DNA of 64,000 bases from Notospermus geniculatus (Eukaryota > Nemertea > Pilidiophora > Heteronemertea > Lineidae): assembly GCA_002633025.1 (NCBI GenBank), contig NMRB01000548.1, positions 213,711-277,710 on the forward strand, in the 5' to 3' direction. Within the stretch, counting starts at the first letter, position 1; every line of letters starts with the position of its first letter. The notes below the pieces were generated by a model that saw only the letters and a program-made list of their open reading frames with translations, was not told the origin of the DNA and ran no database searches. Below, in pieces: positions 22,280 to 31,084 of the stretch. A program made the translations under genes and the position numbers.

Positions 22280-23257
22280 ATGAATATCGACTATTTCATT
22301 GATAAGCCAGAATGTGAAGAAGCTATATTTGATATTTATTTGGAACATTATCACTTCATTAAATCAGTTACTTTAAAAAGTATAACATTTTATAATTCTT
22401 GGTGGACTGGTGATTTTATTCCACAAGAAGTAAAAGTTTTTTATTTTTTAACAACTGAAGAGTGGAAAATAAAAAAAGAAATTTTAAATGCTGAAGAAAA
22501 ATGTGAGTTGCCACAGGATCATTACCCTGAAACAGAACAGTACCATATCATCAATGCATGTATAAGAGATTTGGAAAATTTATACAATTATGAAGTATTT
22601 GAAGATAAAGCCATTTTTGAATACAAATTTCCATTTCGGGGTCATTTTAGTCTAGGTGATTTTTGTAGTAAATGGGAGAAAGCTATCAAATATAATGGAA
22701 TAAACCATGTTAAATTCTTCTGTGATAATAATAATTATATTATCATTGAATTAACAGAAGATAAGGAGTTTAAACTTGATCTGTTGTTCGATGTAAAAAA
22801 AAAATCAATTCAATCTGAGGTTAAAATAGACGAAGAAGGAAGAACCATAAAAACTACCACTGATAACAGAGTAGTAAAACATTTAGTAGAAGTAGTTAAT
22901 AAATGGTTTGGTTTTAAACAGGAAGTATTCATTAAAATAGGTAAGTATTATTCAACTAAACCATTACCACTTTACCCCACTAATCTCTTTTTAAGATGTA
23001 ATTTAATTAATCAAGAAACTACTCTTCATAATAATAAACATTCAGATATATTATGCTCAATACCAGTTGATGATGGTGACCAGATTAAACTTCAAAGATT
23101 TAACCCAATTAGTTGTGAAAGAAAAGTAGATAAACTAACAAATCACCTAAAATTCCAAATAGCAGATAAAAATGGTAAAGTTGTAAATTTCAGAGGAAGT
23201 CAAGTATTGATTCATTTTACCCTTGAAACTAATAAACTCGATTTATCTCCTATATAA
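22280..23257 (+). CDS. Penton-like paralog with extra N-terminal region, 325 aa
   Basis: The C-terminal 90 residues (NLFLRCNLINQET, HSDILCSIPVDDGD, KLTNHLKFQIADKNGKVVNF, VLIHFTLE) align by eye with the last 90 of the gene at 20387: the same order of strands, the S-D motif and the D-x-x-G/N-K turn. The N-terminal 200 residues are rich in Trp, Tyr and Glu (SWWTGDFIPQEVKVFYFLTTEEW) and are not shared. It may be a second vertex protein or a receptor-binding spike built on the same fold. The start is in GTTAAATGA and the next gene begins after 6 bp. No membrane segment. Function inferred from similarity to gene 1. Confidence 0.6.
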   Translation: MNIDYFIDKPECEEAIFDIYLEHYHFIKSVTLKSITFYNSWWTGDFIPQEVKVFYFLTTEEWKIKKEILNAEEKCELPQDHYPETEQYHIINACIRDLENLYNYEVFEDKAIFEYKFPFRGHFSLGDFCSKWEKAIKYNGINHVKFFCDNNNYIIIELTEDKEFKLDLLFDVKKKSIQSEVKIDEEGRTIKTTTDNRVVKHLVEVVNKWFGFKQEVFIKIGKYYSTKPLPLYPTNLFLRCNLINQETTLHNNKHSDILCSIPVDDGDQIKLQRFNPISCERKVDKLTNHLKFQIADKNGKVVNFRGSQVLIHFTLETNKLDLSPI

Positions 23258-23263
23258 ATAACT

Positions 23264-24514
23264 ATGGGGCAAACATTAGACTCATTAGATATTTTTGTTA
23301 GTATCGATGATCATCAAGACGGAGTCACCTCACATTTCGAAGTTAAACTTCTTGACCCATCAATTGGTTATGGATTAACATTTTACACAGAAGAAGCAGT
23401 TGATAAATGGTTAGCAAAATGTAACATGTCTTATTATCAAAACCAACTAAACTTTGCAGTTTACTGTGCTAGTACTTTATGTGGGTTGCCAGATTTAGGA
23501 AAAAATAGAGGAGTACTAATTAACTCAGTTTATCAGTTTCATTTTTACTATCAAGTTCGTAAAATTTTAAAACAATTACAAGTTCCTTTACCAACAGATC
23601 CAGCTTTTAAACCATTAGATAATAATATCAATAAAACTATGTTTACTAGATTATGTAATGAATTTAGAGTTTCACCAACTACTGACTTCCGAACAAAAAG
23701 AGGTGACAATTATGGTTTGGGTAGTATAATTATGGATGGTTCACTAATATCTGGTAATGGATTTATAAATCATAGAAAACATTTTGCTTTACCTGATAAA
23801 CACTATACATTTGCACAATCTCTGCATATTGCTAAAATCCAAAAAATAAAACAAGGTAATGATGGTTGGAAATATTTTGTACACCCCAAGGATAAACTTA
23901 CGGCACCTGGAATACAAAGATTAAACGATTCTATCAGAACTTATGTTTATTGTATTCTAGGAGCGCAAGCTGAAACTAGAACTGCTATAACTGGGAGTTT
24001 TGGAACTGAGCTAGATGCACAGAAACAATTTCTTAAACTACTGAATGATTCTATTGATAAACACGCAGATGTTTCAACTTCTATTGAAAGATATCAAAAA
24101 GCAATAACTGATACTCATGTTAGATTAGATTATGTTATTGGCCCAGGACTTTACATAATTAGTTCAGATATGGTTTTAAAAGTTGGTAATATAGAAAATT
24201 ATAACAATAACATTCAGATTGCAACTCAAAACATGAAAACTGGGAGAAATAATATAAACAATGAAAAAAGAAGATTACCGCAATTAATGGAAGGTTCGCC
24301 AGTTAAAACATTTAGAACAAAAGTGAAAGATATAACTCACCAAGATGAAATCAATAAAGAACCAGTTCACTCAGAACCAAGATATACGTCGTCGGCTTCA
24401 CCTGATAATAAAGAACCAAACATAACCACCAAAGATACAACTCATGAAGACATAAAGTTTGGCTTATTTGGTGTAACTAGTGCATTAGTGGGTGTTGCAC
24501 TATATTTACGTTAA
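23264..24514 (+). CDS. Structural-type protein with C-terminal membrane anchor, 416 aa
   Basis: Residues 1-290 look globular: SIGYGLTFYTEEAVDKW, YQNQLNFAVYCASTLCGL, YQFHFYYQVRKIL and LNDSIRTYVYCILGAQAETRTAITG, with GPGLYIISSDMVLKVGN near 295-310. Residues 330-395 are polar and probably disordered. The last 20 residues (GLFGVTSALVGVALYLR) form one hydrophobic segment. From memory this type of protein recurs next to capsid genes in invertebrate virus-like elements; no biochemical role is known to me. It is the only rightward gene whose start (ACTATGGGG) lacks the TAAATG context. MGQTLDS suggests possible N-myristoylation (MGxxxS/T-like), which is inference. The stop is four bases before the next ATG. 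Confidence 0.65.
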   Translation: MGQTLDSLDIFVSIDDHQDGVTSHFEVKLLDPSIGYGLTFYTEEAVDKWLAKCNMSYYQNQLNFAVYCASTLCGLPDLGKNRGVLINSVYQFHFYYQVRKILKQLQVPLPTDPAFKPLDNNINKTMFTRLCNEFRVSPTTDFRTKRGDNYGLGSIIMDGSLISGNGFINHRKHFALPDKHYTFAQSLHIAKIQKIKQGNDGWKYFVHPKDKLTAPGIQRLNDSIRTYVYCILGAQAETRTAITGSFGTELDAQKQFLKLLNDSIDKHADVSTSIERYQKAITDTHVRLDYVIGPGLYIISSDMVLKVGNIENYNNNIQIATQNMKTGRNNINNEKRRLPQLMEGSPVKTFRTKVKDITHQDEINKEPVHSEPRYTSSASPDNKEPNITTKDTTHEDIKFGLFGVTSALVGVALYLR

Positions 24515-24518
24515 ATAA

Positions 24519-26063
24519 ATGGCTGAAGGAGGAACTGATCCAGATGTTACCGAATTGACAGAACGGTTTAGTGAATTGAAGGCTTCAGATACCCCAGAAC
24601 AAACAGCAGAAACTAGTTTTACTGATGATAACACCAAATACAACACAGGTGCTAATTTAACTACTGAGGATAATCTTCTTCCACTATCACCTCCACCATC
24701 AATAGATTCTAAATGGGAAGAACGAAAAATAGAGTTAGCTGAAAATGAAAAAAGTATTAAGAAAAAATTTAGTAAGACAGGTTGGGTAACTACAAAAACT
24801 GGTATAAGATTAGTATCTTCTAAAATACGTCCAGAAGGAAGTGTAATATATTTCGAACTAGATCAAGGTTACATTAAAAACATGACAGCCGAACAGAGAA
24901 AAAATATTGAAGATAAAAAGTGGGTACGTTTAACCATGAAAAGACCTATTGGTGTATTATTTGACTATTATGGTTTGAAAGCCCAATATGGAACAGGATT
25001 TGCTAATTATTTCAGAGATCTTATTAAAACAGAAGATGAAGATGAAGATGAAGATGAACAACCCATTTTAAAACAACCCACCTTACAATTCCCATCTAGA
25101 TTTACACAACCATTAGGCGGTGAAAACATAGAACTTCAACATATGGACAGTGAACCTTCCAGAACTCAACCTCAACAATTAAGCCCAGAAACACAACAAT
25201 TTTTAGAAGGTTTAGATGAGCTAGATATTGACCCAATTAAACAACTTATTGATGTAGATGAAGAAGAACTTAAAAGATTAGGGTTCTCAGATAATGCTTT
25301 AAGAGAGTGGAGAGGGTTAATAAAAACAAGTGAGGATTTTGCAGCGGTTAAACGAGATAAAGATATCCAGATAGAAGAATTAGAGAAGAAGAATCAAGAA
25401 TTGGGAAAGAAGGTAAATGATTTAGTAACAGATTATATCAATACTACCGTGTTAGATGTTGCTGATAAAGATGAATTAGAAAAAGAGATCGGTGAATTGA
25501 AAAAGGAAAAAGAAGAAGTAGTTAAGAAATTAGTAATAGAAAGAAAGAAGGTGTTTGAATTAAGATCTGAGGAAGAATCTCAAATAAGAAGGATGAAAAG
25601 TTTAATCACTGATGTCTTAAAAAATCCTGAATCTGAAATACCACTAAAAGATAGAATTAAGTTACTCTTTAAAATTGAAGGTTTAACAGTTGCTGCAATT
25701 ATAGCCTCAATAACAATGTTTTTCACAACTTTAGGTTTATCCATCAGTAATAGTCTTAAAGGTTCAACTCCGTCTCCAAAACCACCATCTCCTCCGTCTC
25801 CAGAACCAAGTATTCCCAATAAAGTGAAAGAAGGATTAAAGAAATTTGCAGAATGGTTAAAAGAATTAGCGAAGAAGTCACTTTCAGCTTTACCAGGAAT
25901 AATTGGTTCAATAGTTTCATTTATCTTTAAATCAGCTGGAGCAGTTGTTGGTTTTCTAGCAGAACATTTAATTATACTCGTTGTCATTATTGTTAGTTCT
26001 ATAGTTTACGGAATGATGAGTGGTGTTAGTTATATCAAAAACCACAAAGTGGCAGCGACGTAG
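24519..26063 (+). CDS. Coiled-coil virion protein with C-terminal membrane segments, 514 aa
   Basis: Order of features: a disordered acidic N-terminus (1-65), a basic globular part (70-165, TKTGIRLVSSKIRPEG... MKRPIGVLFDYYGLKAQYG), a short D/E repeat (EDEDEDEDE), a Gln/Pro-rich linker, a helical section, a clear coiled coil (about 280-355, heptads such as ELEKKNQELGKKVNDL), a first hydrophobic segment (GLTVAAIIASITMFFTTLGLSI), a PSPKPPSPP linker, an amphipathic Lys-rich helix, and two further hydrophobic stretches to the end (LPGIIGSIVSFIF, LIILVVIIVSSIVYG). This suggests a membrane-spanning or membrane-disrupting virion protein. The start is in TAAATAAATGG, four bases after the previous stop. 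I recall similar C-termini from invertebrate virus-like elements; function unknown. Confidence 0.65.
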   Translation: MAEGGTDPDVTELTERFSELKASDTPEQTAETSFTDDNTKYNTGANLTTEDNLLPLSPPPSIDSKWEERKIELAENEKSIKKKFSKTGWVTTKTGIRLVSSKIRPEGSVIYFELDQGYIKNMTAEQRKNIEDKKWVRLTMKRPIGVLFDYYGLKAQYGTGFANYFRDLIKTEDEDEDEDEQPILKQPTLQFPSRFTQPLGGENIELQHMDSEPSRTQPQQLSPETQQFLEGLDELDIDPIKQLIDVDEEELKRLGFSDNALREWRGLIKTSEDFAAVKRDKDIQIEELEKKNQELGKKVNDLVTDYINTTVLDVADKDELEKEIGELKKEKEEVVKKLVIERKKVFELRSEEESQIRRMKSLITDVLKNPESEIPLKDRIKLLFKIEGLTVAAIIASITMFFTTLGLSISNSLKGSTPSPKPPSPPSPEPSIPNKVKEGLKKFAEWLKELAKKSLSALPGIIGSIVSFIFKSAGAVVGFLAEHLIILVVIIVSSIVYGMMSGVSYIKNHKVAAT

Positions 26064-26075
26064 TCGAAATAAACG

Positions 26076-26086
26076 CTAAATAAATG
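26076..26086 (+). promoter_or_regulatory. TAAATAAATG start-site motif (element-wide)
   Basis: TAAATG embraces the start codon of nearly every gene in the element: 20387, 21172, 21512, 22280, 24519, 26084, 27396, 27661 and 28328 on the plus strand, and 31926, 32453 and 33079 on the minus strand. Five plus-strand genes share the longer CTAAATAAATG or TTAAATAAATG. The motif also appears where the upstream bases are not a stop codon (here and at 27396, 27661), so it is not only a stop-start coupling. It puts T at -3, which is unfavourable for Kozak scanning. TAAATG is the form of the poxvirus late initiator; equating the two is inference. Confidence 0.7.
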
Positions 26087-27340
26087 GCAACAGGAACAAT
26101 TCTAAATACAAATAGAAATCTTAGAATTGGATTAGGTTTAAAAGCTGAAAGACAGCATCATGTTATTTGTAATAATCCGTCTGGAGCAAATTCAAAAGAA
26201 ACATTATACATAAGAATACCGAGATTAACAGAAAATACTTTCTTTGTCCCAGGAACATTCTATTTATCAGCTGATGTTGATCTTACTGGGCATGCAGATA
26301 ATTATGTTGTTAATAATTTAGGTAGAAATCTAATCTCAAAACTAGTTGTAAAATGGGGAACTGAAACAATCTTTCAACTTGATAATTATAACTTATACAC
26401 AACTTTCAAAGATCTATGGTTGAGTGAGAAAGAAAGAAGTAATTTAGTATTTCAAGGAATTCAAGCTAAGCAATTAAGACAATTAAGGTCAGGAGTTGCT
26501 GAAGGACGTGTTCAAGGTGAAACAACTGCACAGAAAACACTTAAGACTGTATTTGATAAGAAATATATGATACCTTTAGATTTTGAATTATTATCAACTC
26601 ATGCTCCATTGTATAAATTTCCAATAAAAGAAGATATTATTTTTGAAATAACTTTAGCACCAAAAGAAGATATAATTGTTACTGGTACAGTAGCAAATAT
26701 GAATTACGAGTTAAAAAATATTTCTTTAGAATATGACACAGTGACAAATGAAACATTAGCTAATCAATTAAGTGGTATCTATAACGCAGGATTTTCCCTT
26801 CTTTACGATTGGGTTGATCACTTTAAAACTGTTCATGTTGATTCAGCAGATACTTTAATTAATGAAAATATCAATTTCCCTAGAAGGTCAATAAAAGGTG
26901 TTTTACTTTTATTTATCACAGATCATACTGCTGGCACAAGAGATTCTGAGAAATTTGAAAACCCTGGTATAACTAATCTTAAGATTACAATAGAAGGTAT
27001 AGCAAATAAAGTATTCCCAGTGGGAATGAGAACTTTGGACCACTGGATAGAAATTAAGAAACACTTTATGAGTGAGAATGCCAAAAAGACAGATGATTGT
27101 TATATGACCTTAGAAAAATATTATGGTGATTCGAATCACTATGGTTTATGGATTGATTTAAGAACTACTGAAGATAATACTTTACATGGTTCTGGTAAAA
27201 AACTACAAAACACAAAAGATGGTATACAATTAGCTATAACAAAAACAGCTAATAAAGGACCTTATAAAATGCACATTTTTATTGTTTCTGATGCGCAAGT
27301 AAATATAAGTAATCAACAACTTGCAAGTCTGCAACATTAA
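26084..27340 (+). CDS. Major capsid protein candidate (double jelly-roll type), 418 aa
   Basis: Two beta-rich halves of about 205 residues, as expected for a double jelly-roll. Half 1 has LYIRIPRLTENTFFVPGTFYLSADV, a KLVVKWGTETIF strand pair, NLYTTFKDLWLSEKERSN and YMIPLDFELL. Half 2 has NINFPRRSIKGVLLLFITDHTAGTRDSEKF, LKITIEGIANKVFPVGM, YGLWIDLR, LHGSGKKL and HIFIVSDAQVNI. The RRSIKG...RDSEK stretch is the block I most associate with capsid proteins of invertebrate Polinton-like elements. It would trimerise to form the icosahedral shell, working with the penton-like proteins and the ATPase. Starts in TAAATAAATGG; 55 bp follow before the next gene. No truncation visible. Family call by pattern memory only. 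Confidence 0.72.
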   Translation: MATGTILNTNRNLRIGLGLKAERQHHVICNNPSGANSKETLYIRIPRLTENTFFVPGTFYLSADVDLTGHADNYVVNNLGRNLISKLVVKWGTETIFQLDNYNLYTTFKDLWLSEKERSNLVFQGIQAKQLRQLRSGVAEGRVQGETTAQKTLKTVFDKKYMIPLDFELLSTHAPLYKFPIKEDIIFEITLAPKEDIIVTGTVANMNYELKNISLEYDTVTNETLANQLSGIYNAGFSLLYDWVDHFKTVHVDSADTLINENINFPRRSIKGVLLLFITDHTAGTRDSEKFENPGITNLKITIEGIANKVFPVGMRTLDHWIEIKKHFMSENAKKTDDCYMTLEKYYGDSNHYGLWIDLRTTEDNTLHGSGKKLQNTKDGIQLAITKTANKGPYKMHIFIVSDAQVNISNQQLASLQH

Positions 27341-27395
27341 ACAAAGTTCGTGCTATCCAGCTAGATGTCCCAGCATTAGCTTTTTTACTAAATAA

Positions 27396-27629
27396 ATGGA
27401 AGCAAATAGAAAGGATTTTGTGAACACTTTATATCAAAGTACTTTATTAGCTGGAACAACAATTGGTTATTCTTACGCACTTAAGAAATTTCTTAGGATA
27501 AATATCGGCTCCCCAAGTCAAGCTAATTTAGAGGAAGTTTTAAAACTTGGTGGTATTGTTGCAGTAAGTAATATGAGTTTAGATTATTTATATCAGCAGG
27601 GAATTATTCCGCGTAACATTATGAAGTAA
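27396..27629 (+). CDS. Small hydrophobic protein, 77 aa
   Basis: Two moderately hydrophobic helices (LLAGTTIGYSYALKKFL and VLKLGGIVAVSNMSLDYLYQQG), no cysteines, tail IIPRNIMK. Small two-helix proteins directly downstream of the capsid gene are a recurrent feature of such elements as I remember them. Preceded by a perfect CTAAATAAATGG although the upstream 55 bp are non-coding, which supports that it is a real gene. Role unknown; capsid cement or membrane protein are options. Confidence 0.6.
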   Translation: MEANRKDFVNTLYQSTLLAGTTIGYSYALKKFLRINIGSPSQANLEEVLKLGGIVAVSNMSLDYLYQQGIIPRNIMK

Positions 27630-27660
27630 CCTTTAATTAAATAAATTTTCTACTAAATAA

Positions 27661-28368
27661 ATGAATAGTATGGAGTACCTCAACAATAAACAGAAGAAAG
27701 AATTAAAGTTAAATGAAACAATTAATAATTTGAATGCAAGTCACACAATATGGGCGAAGCCGACGACGTATGTCTGTTGCGGTGATAAATTATGTTGCGG
27801 GGAAAATAAACCACTTACAGAGTTTTCTCCTTCTGCTTTAAAATGTATTTGTAAAGAATGTGCTAGAAAGATTAGAGAAAGAAATAGGCAAGATAAAATA
27901 GATAATGATGAAGATAGATATATTTATGAGAAGATAAGAAATACTATTTCAAGAGTAGGAATATTTTCATCAGTTTTAAAGTGCAGTGATAAGTTCTTTT
28001 ATAGTTGGGTTAAATCTCAAAGTAAAGATCCAGGGTGTGATGATCTGTTCAACTCACATTTTGATCATGTTATCCCAATTCATTATTTTAAGAGATTCTC
28101 TAATGCATCACCTTTCTTATCAATCAGAGATAGTTGGATAAATATTATGCCATTAAATGCTACAGAGAATCTTAAAAAAGGTACTAATGTGGATTTCGAT
28201 TTATTTCAAACCCAACTAGATAAAGCAAAAGAATTTATCAATAATTATTCTAACGATAGTTTCACATCTAACGATGTATGTATGTTAAATTATCATAATA
28301 ATATTTCACTTTTATTCAACCAATTAAATGGCAGCTGTGGGAATGATGATAGGTGGTGCTTTGGTTAA
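27661..28368 (+). CDS. Zinc-ribbon plus HNH endonuclease (endonuclease VII-like), 235 aa
   Basis: The N-terminal zinc-binding part has paired cysteines (YVCCGDKLCCGENKPL, KCICKECARK, about residues 38-72). The C-terminal His-Me-finger part has FDHVIPIHYF (about 138) followed by SWINIMPLNATENLKKG (about 159-176), the D-H...N...N/K pattern of HNH nucleases that resolve branched or cleave double-stranded DNA. A clear paralog is split on the other strand at 31.3-28.7 kb. In an element without visible polymerase or integrase this nuclease could process replication or integration intermediates (inference). Starts in CTAAATAAATG; the last 41 bases overlap the next gene in another frame. Confidence 0.75.
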   Translation: MNSMEYLNNKQKKELKLNETINNLNASHTIWAKPTTYVCCGDKLCCGENKPLTEFSPSALKCICKECARKIRERNRQDKIDNDEDRYIYEKIRNTISRVGIFSSVLKCSDKFFYSWVKSQSKDPGCDDLFNSHFDHVIPIHYFKRFSNASPFLSIRDSWINIMPLNATENLKKGTNVDFDLFQTQLDKAKEFINNYSNDSFTSNDVCMLNYHNNISLLFNQLNGSCGNDDRWCFG

Positions 28369-28747
28369 TGCTTTTGCATTTACTGGGTCTGGTTATTTGT
28401 TTAAAACAATAGATAAGAATGGTTATGAAGTTGAAATGAAGCGACATAATTATGCTCAAGAGAAATTACAGAAAGCTACAACTCAATGGGAAGAACATAG
28501 AAAGCAGACTATAGATTTTGTTAATCTTCAATTGAAAAAAGAGCAACAATCAGTTTATGACTTTAGAGAAGCAGATTCTGCGTTAACATTGTATAATGAG
28601 CTTCACCCAACTAATAAGATACTGATAAGACGAAAACCTCAATTAAGTGATTATTATACCCCAGGTAAAGAGATGAAGAATTATGAATATTTATGGATTA
28701 TTGGTGGTTTAACTAGTACTGGGTTAATGATTTGGTATTTTTTATAA
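28328..28747 (+). CDS. Two-helix membrane protein with coiled coil, 139 aa
   Basis: The N-terminal hydrophobic helix (AAVGMMIGGALVNAFAF) and the C-terminal one (YLWIIGGLTSTGLMIWYFL) flank a charged coiled-coil middle (YAQEKLQKATTQWEEHRKQTIDFVNLQLKKEQQ). LSDYYTPGKEMK lies before the second membrane segment. I recall this arrangement from uncharacterised proteins linked to capsid genes in invertebrates. The start ATTAAATGG lies inside the end of the HNH gene, and its 3' end overlaps the leftward nuclease gene by 35 bp, so the two arms of the element converge here. Confidence 0.65.
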   Translation: MAAVGMMIGGALVNAFAFTGSGYLFKTIDKNGYEVEMKRHNYAQEKLQKATTQWEEHRKQTIDFVNLQLKKEQQSVYDFREADSALTLYNELHPTNKILIRRKPQLSDYYTPGKEMKNYEYLWIIGGLTSTGLMIWYFL

Positions 28748-29077
28748 TAAAATTAAAGTTAGTAATTATATTATTCTTCTCTTCTTGGGTACTAAAAGTA
28801 TACTGGTTGACAAATTTACAAGCTTTAACTAATTGTAACTTATATAGGGTTAAATCTATTTTATCACTTTTCTCTCTATTCTCTTTCTTACTTATTGGCC
28901 TTATATTAATCCAGTTCCAACATATATGTGGGTTATCTTTAAAGTGTGCTATTGGCAATACATGTACATGGTCTTTCTCCTCATCTATTATTTGTCTAGG
29001 GAGCTCATTAGGATTTATATCTCTCTGAAACTGTAACCATTCATTAAAGAATTCATTTGGGCAACCTAAGTATTGTT
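28713..29077 (-). pseudogene. C-terminal HNH half of the split kinase-nuclease gene
   Basis: Minus-strand frame with EQYLGCPNEFFNEW, DHVHVLPIAHF and WNWINIRPISKKENREK, aligning by eye with the HNH part of the gene at 27661. Its zinc-ribbon N-terminus lies 2 kb away at about 31310-31085 on the same strand. The intervening 29078-31084 is a foldback transposon. Residues encoded upstream of 29077 (to the ATG at 29243) belong to the foldback and are not homologous. The half-gene has no promoter motif of its own, so it is probably not expressed normally. Ends at the stop at 28713, overlapping the convergent gene. Confidence 0.8.
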
Positions 29078-31084
29078 CACAGCAGGTTTCTAGGCCCAAA
29101 CTTAGTTGAAGCAGCCAGCCTTGGTTACAAACACAATATAGAGCAATTATAGGTGGCCTTGATAAAGTAGGCCACCGCGGGAAATCGAGGTCAATGTACT
29201 TTCTTTGTCTGGATGAGAGGTGGATTAATAGGGAATTCCTCAAATATCACCAATATGGTGAGAGTTATCTTGAAAGTTACAATTCATAAAGTATCAGTGA
29301 TTCTTGTTTGTCATGAAGACAACTTTCTGGATGGGAAGAAGGATTGGAAGTAAGGGAATTACATGGGGTTTCCCAATAACCTACATCTGGCAACACATGA
29401 TAAAAATTGGATATGTTTATCTCTTAATTAATACACTCAGACATTAAAGTTTGAAATGAGCTTTCGCACAGGTGATATTTAACCCTTTCTCGCCCAACTG
29501 GCATGTACCATTTTACAGGGCTATTTTTTTTACAGGAGACAGGATGCCTCAATGTCACCTTTCCGTTTGTGTCTGATAACACTTTAACTGCACAGTCAGA
29601 GTGAAATAATACCAGAAAATGACTCAAAACATTAAAAAAACAGAAGAAATGCAACCAAACCTGGCAATGGCCCTCTGTAGGTCAAGATGGCCGCCCTTAC
29701 TAGGGGGCCAAAGGGATTAACAGTAGGGGTCAAAACTTTGTGTCTCAAATCAAATTAAAGGTCTCAGTTGGTACAACAACAAGGCGTGGATTTCATTCCC
29801 AACATGAACACCACAACCCTTGAAGGTGTCAAAAAAGGGCCACAAATCCGACTTTTGACCCCTTCTCACTAGTTTAACGGGGGCTGCGGGCGTTTGAGAA
29901 TATTTTTTGCATTATTGCTCTTATTAGAGCTAAAACTGACACCTATGATGACACCATTTGGGTAACAGTGTTCAAGATCCTGAGTTTGGACCCTTTTTTG
30001 GGGATCTCGAAAACTGCTACCCAAAGGGTGTCATCATAGGGATCATTTTGGAGCTCTATGAGAGCAATGTTGAAAAAAATATTTTCATCCACCTGCAGTC
30101 CCCGTTGAACTAGTGGGAAGGGCCAAAAGTGGGATTTGCTGCCCTTTTTGACCCCTCAAGGGTTGTGGTGCAGATTATGGGGAATGAAACCCTTGCCATG
30201 TTGCTGAACCCACTGATACCTTTAATTTGATACCCATGTTGATATGATTTGAAGACATCAAATTTTTTACCCCCACTGTTAATCCCTTTGCCCCGCCCCC
30301 AAAAGACGACCATCTTGGAACTGTGCAGGTTTTGTTTGTGGTAACAAGCAGAAATGTGCTCAGCATGTCCATCTTCGTATAAAACAGGAGGAAATGTTTA
30401 GTTACCAGAACTACACTGCAAAAATTAAGAAATAGCCCTCTTTTCCAGTCAGTCTCAGGGCCTAAGAGGGGAAATGCAATGAAACCTGCTAAAATTAACC
30501 TTTGTGTATCAGACTGTGCATAATCCACAACTTACAACACAAAAAAGAAGAGAGAAATGATAGAAGTAATGTCAGAATGTGTCAACATGACATTCCGATA
30601 ACACTAACTTCAGAAGCTCACAGCACATAGAGAAAAAATAGCCCTGTAAAATGATAAGTAATTCCTAATAGCATAACACCTGTAGAGTCCATTAACACAA
30701 GTCCTGATCAAAACTTAAATGTCTGAGTCCCACAGTGAAAAGATATGTATCCACCAAATTGTGCTCTGCCCAGTCACTGGTTGGAATGCAACTAACAGAC
30801 AGATATATCACTGTCATCAGAAAAAAGCACACTTAGCGCGTGGCAAACGAATGCCAAAAACAAATGACATCTTAAGTGAAAAGAAAAAGTATCTATATAG
30901 AGCAGTAATTAATACCAACTGTCACTATCAAGAATTCAAACTGCAGCCGTGGCCGCCATGTTGATTACACGTTGCTAAGGCTGACTCTGGAATGTTAATG
31001 ACTTGACCCACTTAGACTGTCTGGGTTTGTTGATAAACAATGCTCAACTAAGTTTGGATTTTCCAAGCAGACTGAACTGCCGTG
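29078..31084. mobile_element. 2-kb foldback transposon inserted in the nuclease gene
   Basis: Almost the whole unit is one large inverted repeat with its axis near 30 kb. Paired segments include CCAAACTTAGTTGA at both ends, CATTTTACAGGGCTATTTTTT (29510 and 30650), and GGCCAAAGGGATTAACAGT with its partner near 30270-30290. Ends are CAC(A/G)GCAG; a 4-bp duplication TGTT flanks it (29074-29077, 31085-31088). Conceptual removal with one TGTT copy keeps the nuclease frame, which supports these limits. Base composition is much less AT-rich than the host element. It encodes no protein, so it is a non-autonomous element. Confidence 0.85.

Noticed and set aside
28977-29243. N-terminal residues of the leftward ORF at 29243 as part of the HNH protein
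   Set aside because: Residues encoded upstream of 29077 lie in the foldback element and have no counterpart in the paralogous HNH gene.
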